Positions 62,475 to 64,000 of a stretch of 64,000 bases of DNA are shown in pieces. Location: positions 1 through 64,000 of the forward strand of contig JABMCL010001092.1 of the NCBI GenBank assembly GCA_018857735.1, given 5' to 3'. The notes beneath the pieces were generated by a model. The model made no database searches, was not told the DNA's origin, and saw only the letters and a program-made list of their open reading frames with translations. Position numbers and translations under genes: made by a program. Positions within the stretch are counted from its first letter, which is position 1, and each line of letters starts with the position of its first letter. This DNA is from Alviniconcha marisindica (lineage: Eukaryota > Mollusca > Gastropoda > Provannidae).

Positions 62475-64000
62475 GTAAGTTTTAACTTGCATCAGAAATT
62501 ATGTTTGTTCAACCACCCACTCACTAAATATTACTGAAAGATTAATTTGAACAATATTTATTTATTCAAAGAAAACAAATTTAAAATAACTACTTAAAGC
62601 ACACAGGTACTGGTATCAAAATGTTGTACACTGGTTTAAATCACATTTCAACCACCTTTTTTGTCTTTCCTTAGAGGATATACCTCTGGTGGAGTTTATG
62701 TACCTTATATTTACACGCATGCCCAGTGAGACTTACCGTAGGTGACTCGGGTCTTTGTTGTTGTACTTGTGCTACGTATTTCAAGTGCTAATTAACTCCC
62801 TTGTGTTTCTTCACTTTGCTTGTCATTCATTTTTGGTGTGTGTTTTAAACCAAAATTCCAGCCACATACCATTTTGATAGTGAAGATGCCTTGTGCGGTA
62901 ATCAGTTGGTCAAGAATGGACACTAAAGAGGTGAGACGGAAAGGCTACACCTCTAATTGGCATGTCAAGTGGTTGTTTGCTTCATTTAAATCTTAATCTA
63001 ATGTTATTTAGCGAAAAATGCTGATGTTTATTAAGCTGCCAGATTTTGATCTAGACGCAACATTGGCAAAAGCAGACAGTTATAGCAGGGTGAGCAGAAA
63101 TCAAGTATGAAAATAAACTGTTTGTATACATATATTATGTGAGTTCTTACAAATATAAATGCACAATGTGTCAATGTGTGTGTCCACATGTGTGCATGTA
63201 TTCATAGCAGTGTCTGTGTGATCCCACTGGCATTATTATTCATATTGTAGCTGTTTGAAATAAGGTTTCAGCCTAGTCCTATTGCTCTGTCTGTCTTGTC
63301 ATTTTTCTGCTAATGGTCCATTCTGACTTTTTTCAAGAAAATTCTAAACATAATTTTTTCGTTTAGAGTTAGGCTTTTTGGTATGGCTCTTATTGAGCAG
63401 CTAGGAGATTATTGTTAGCAGATGGTATGTGCAGCTTGCTGCCATATGGCACTGGCATTTGCCATTACGCATTTATATAACTTTTTTTTTTCTCTTTTTT
63501 TTTCTGTCCGTTCCTTTTTTCTTTTCTTTTTTCTTTAATCTGGTGTCAGTAAATTAGATTAAATGGTTGATGATACCAGCATGTACCTTATGTGCTGTTT
63601 TAACAAGGGTAATAACTAATATAAAGAATTTGTGTTTGATGTTGGTGTATAAATGTATATTTTGCTTTATGTTTGCATAGGGATTGGTTTTGTGGATTGA
63701 ATTGACAAGAGGTTTATATATATATGTGTGTGTGTGTGTGTGTGACTCCTTTTTTTATCAGTTTTTGGGAAGAGTTTTGAAATGTGCATTTGCTTATGAC
63801 AGAGTTTGATTGTCCTGAGGTGATCCAGTGAAGTTGACGGGACATTAAATTCCAGTTACTAACTTTAATTTTGTACTGAATACATCTTAGGGAATCTGCC
63901 TGGAAGTAGCTTTCTCAGTTGTAAATATGTAAGTATTGAAATGTGCTAATTATTGACAGTTTTAGCTTGGTTGTGTTTGCTATTGATTGTGTTGTGTGTA
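62475..64000 (+). other. NCDN: Start of NCDN intron 12; no further exon recognised
   Basis: A possible acceptor (TTTCCTTAG at 62667-62675) could continue in phase for 18 codons to a TGA, but the peptide (GYTSGGVYVPYIYTHAQ) does not resemble neurochondrin. Otherwise T-rich sequence, a GT microsatellite (63726-63744) and a repeat tail. The next conserved block (a DALRLLLPGWCHLT-like helix in vertebrates) is not present. Confidence 0.6.
63766..63862 (+). repeat. SINE-like tail repeat, copy 2
   Basis: GGAAGAGTTTTGAAATGTGC, TTGCTTATGACAGAGTTTGA, TTGACGGGACATTAAATTCC. Lies after exon 12, presumably in intron 12. Confidence 0.6.

Noticed and set aside
62676..62732. A 13th NCDN exon after the acceptor at 62675
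   Set aside because: In phase it gives only 18 codons to a stop and does not resemble the next conserved block; if used it would truncate the protein. Kept only as a note.
1..64000. CRISPR arrays, phage-like or defence-island genes, rRNA
   Set aside because: No regularly spaced repeats with unique spacers, no compact operons, no rRNA sequence; the DNA is plainly eukaryotic.

Overview
This is animal nuclear DNA: one long intron-rich gene on the + strand, GT-AG introns, almost no coding density, and many decayed transposons. The repeat load (tRNA-derived SINEs with short shared tails, CR1/Jockey-like LINE fragments, a Kolobok-type element with a THAP domain, microsatellites, long poly-G/poly-C runs) fits a lophotrochozoan, most likely a mollusc and perhaps a marine gastropod. 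The species call is inference.

Layout. Positions 1-15,060 are intergenic and repeat-rich: a T/G-rich stretch, a roughly 2 kb repeat block that recurs in shortened form at 7.5-8.3 kb, several copies of a ~180 bp SINE, and a Kolobok-like element (3,063-5,349) split by later insertions. An unrecognised open frame ends at 15,039. An antisense tRNA-derived SINE (15,065-15,305) then abuts the start of the only confidently identified gene.

The gene is neurochondrin (NCDN). Twelve coding exons can be placed from 15,310 to 62,474 with matching intron phases throughout. They encode the first ~861 residues, and the 3' part lies beyond the right edge. Exons 1-11 (425 residues) follow the conserved alpha-helical neurochondrin fold block by block. 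Exon 12 (1,308 bp, ~436 residues) is a low-complexity acidic/Ser-rich segment sitting where vertebrate neurochondrin has only a short linker; it is the most notable protein-level feature here.

The introns (0.8-10.9 kb) carry the rest. Intron 4 holds a complete 831 bp Kolobok-like copy with TTAA target sites and a THAP-domain frame, a two-exon 60-residue ORF with an AT-hook-like motif, a 32 bp perfect palindrome and a minus-strand coding relic. Intron 5 holds a CR1-like LINE. Intron 6 holds a complex inverted-repeat element. Intron 7 holds a SINE split by a Harbinger-like MITE, and a Jockey/CR1-like LINE fragment. Intron 11 holds two LINE pieces in opposite orientation, a 50 bp retroposed SINE tail with a 15 bp target duplication, and a 46 bp-arm hairpin just upstream of exon 12.

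I found no rRNA, functional tRNA, CRISPR, operon or prokaryote-like defence system. All assignments rest on reading translations and repeats by eye; no database search was run.
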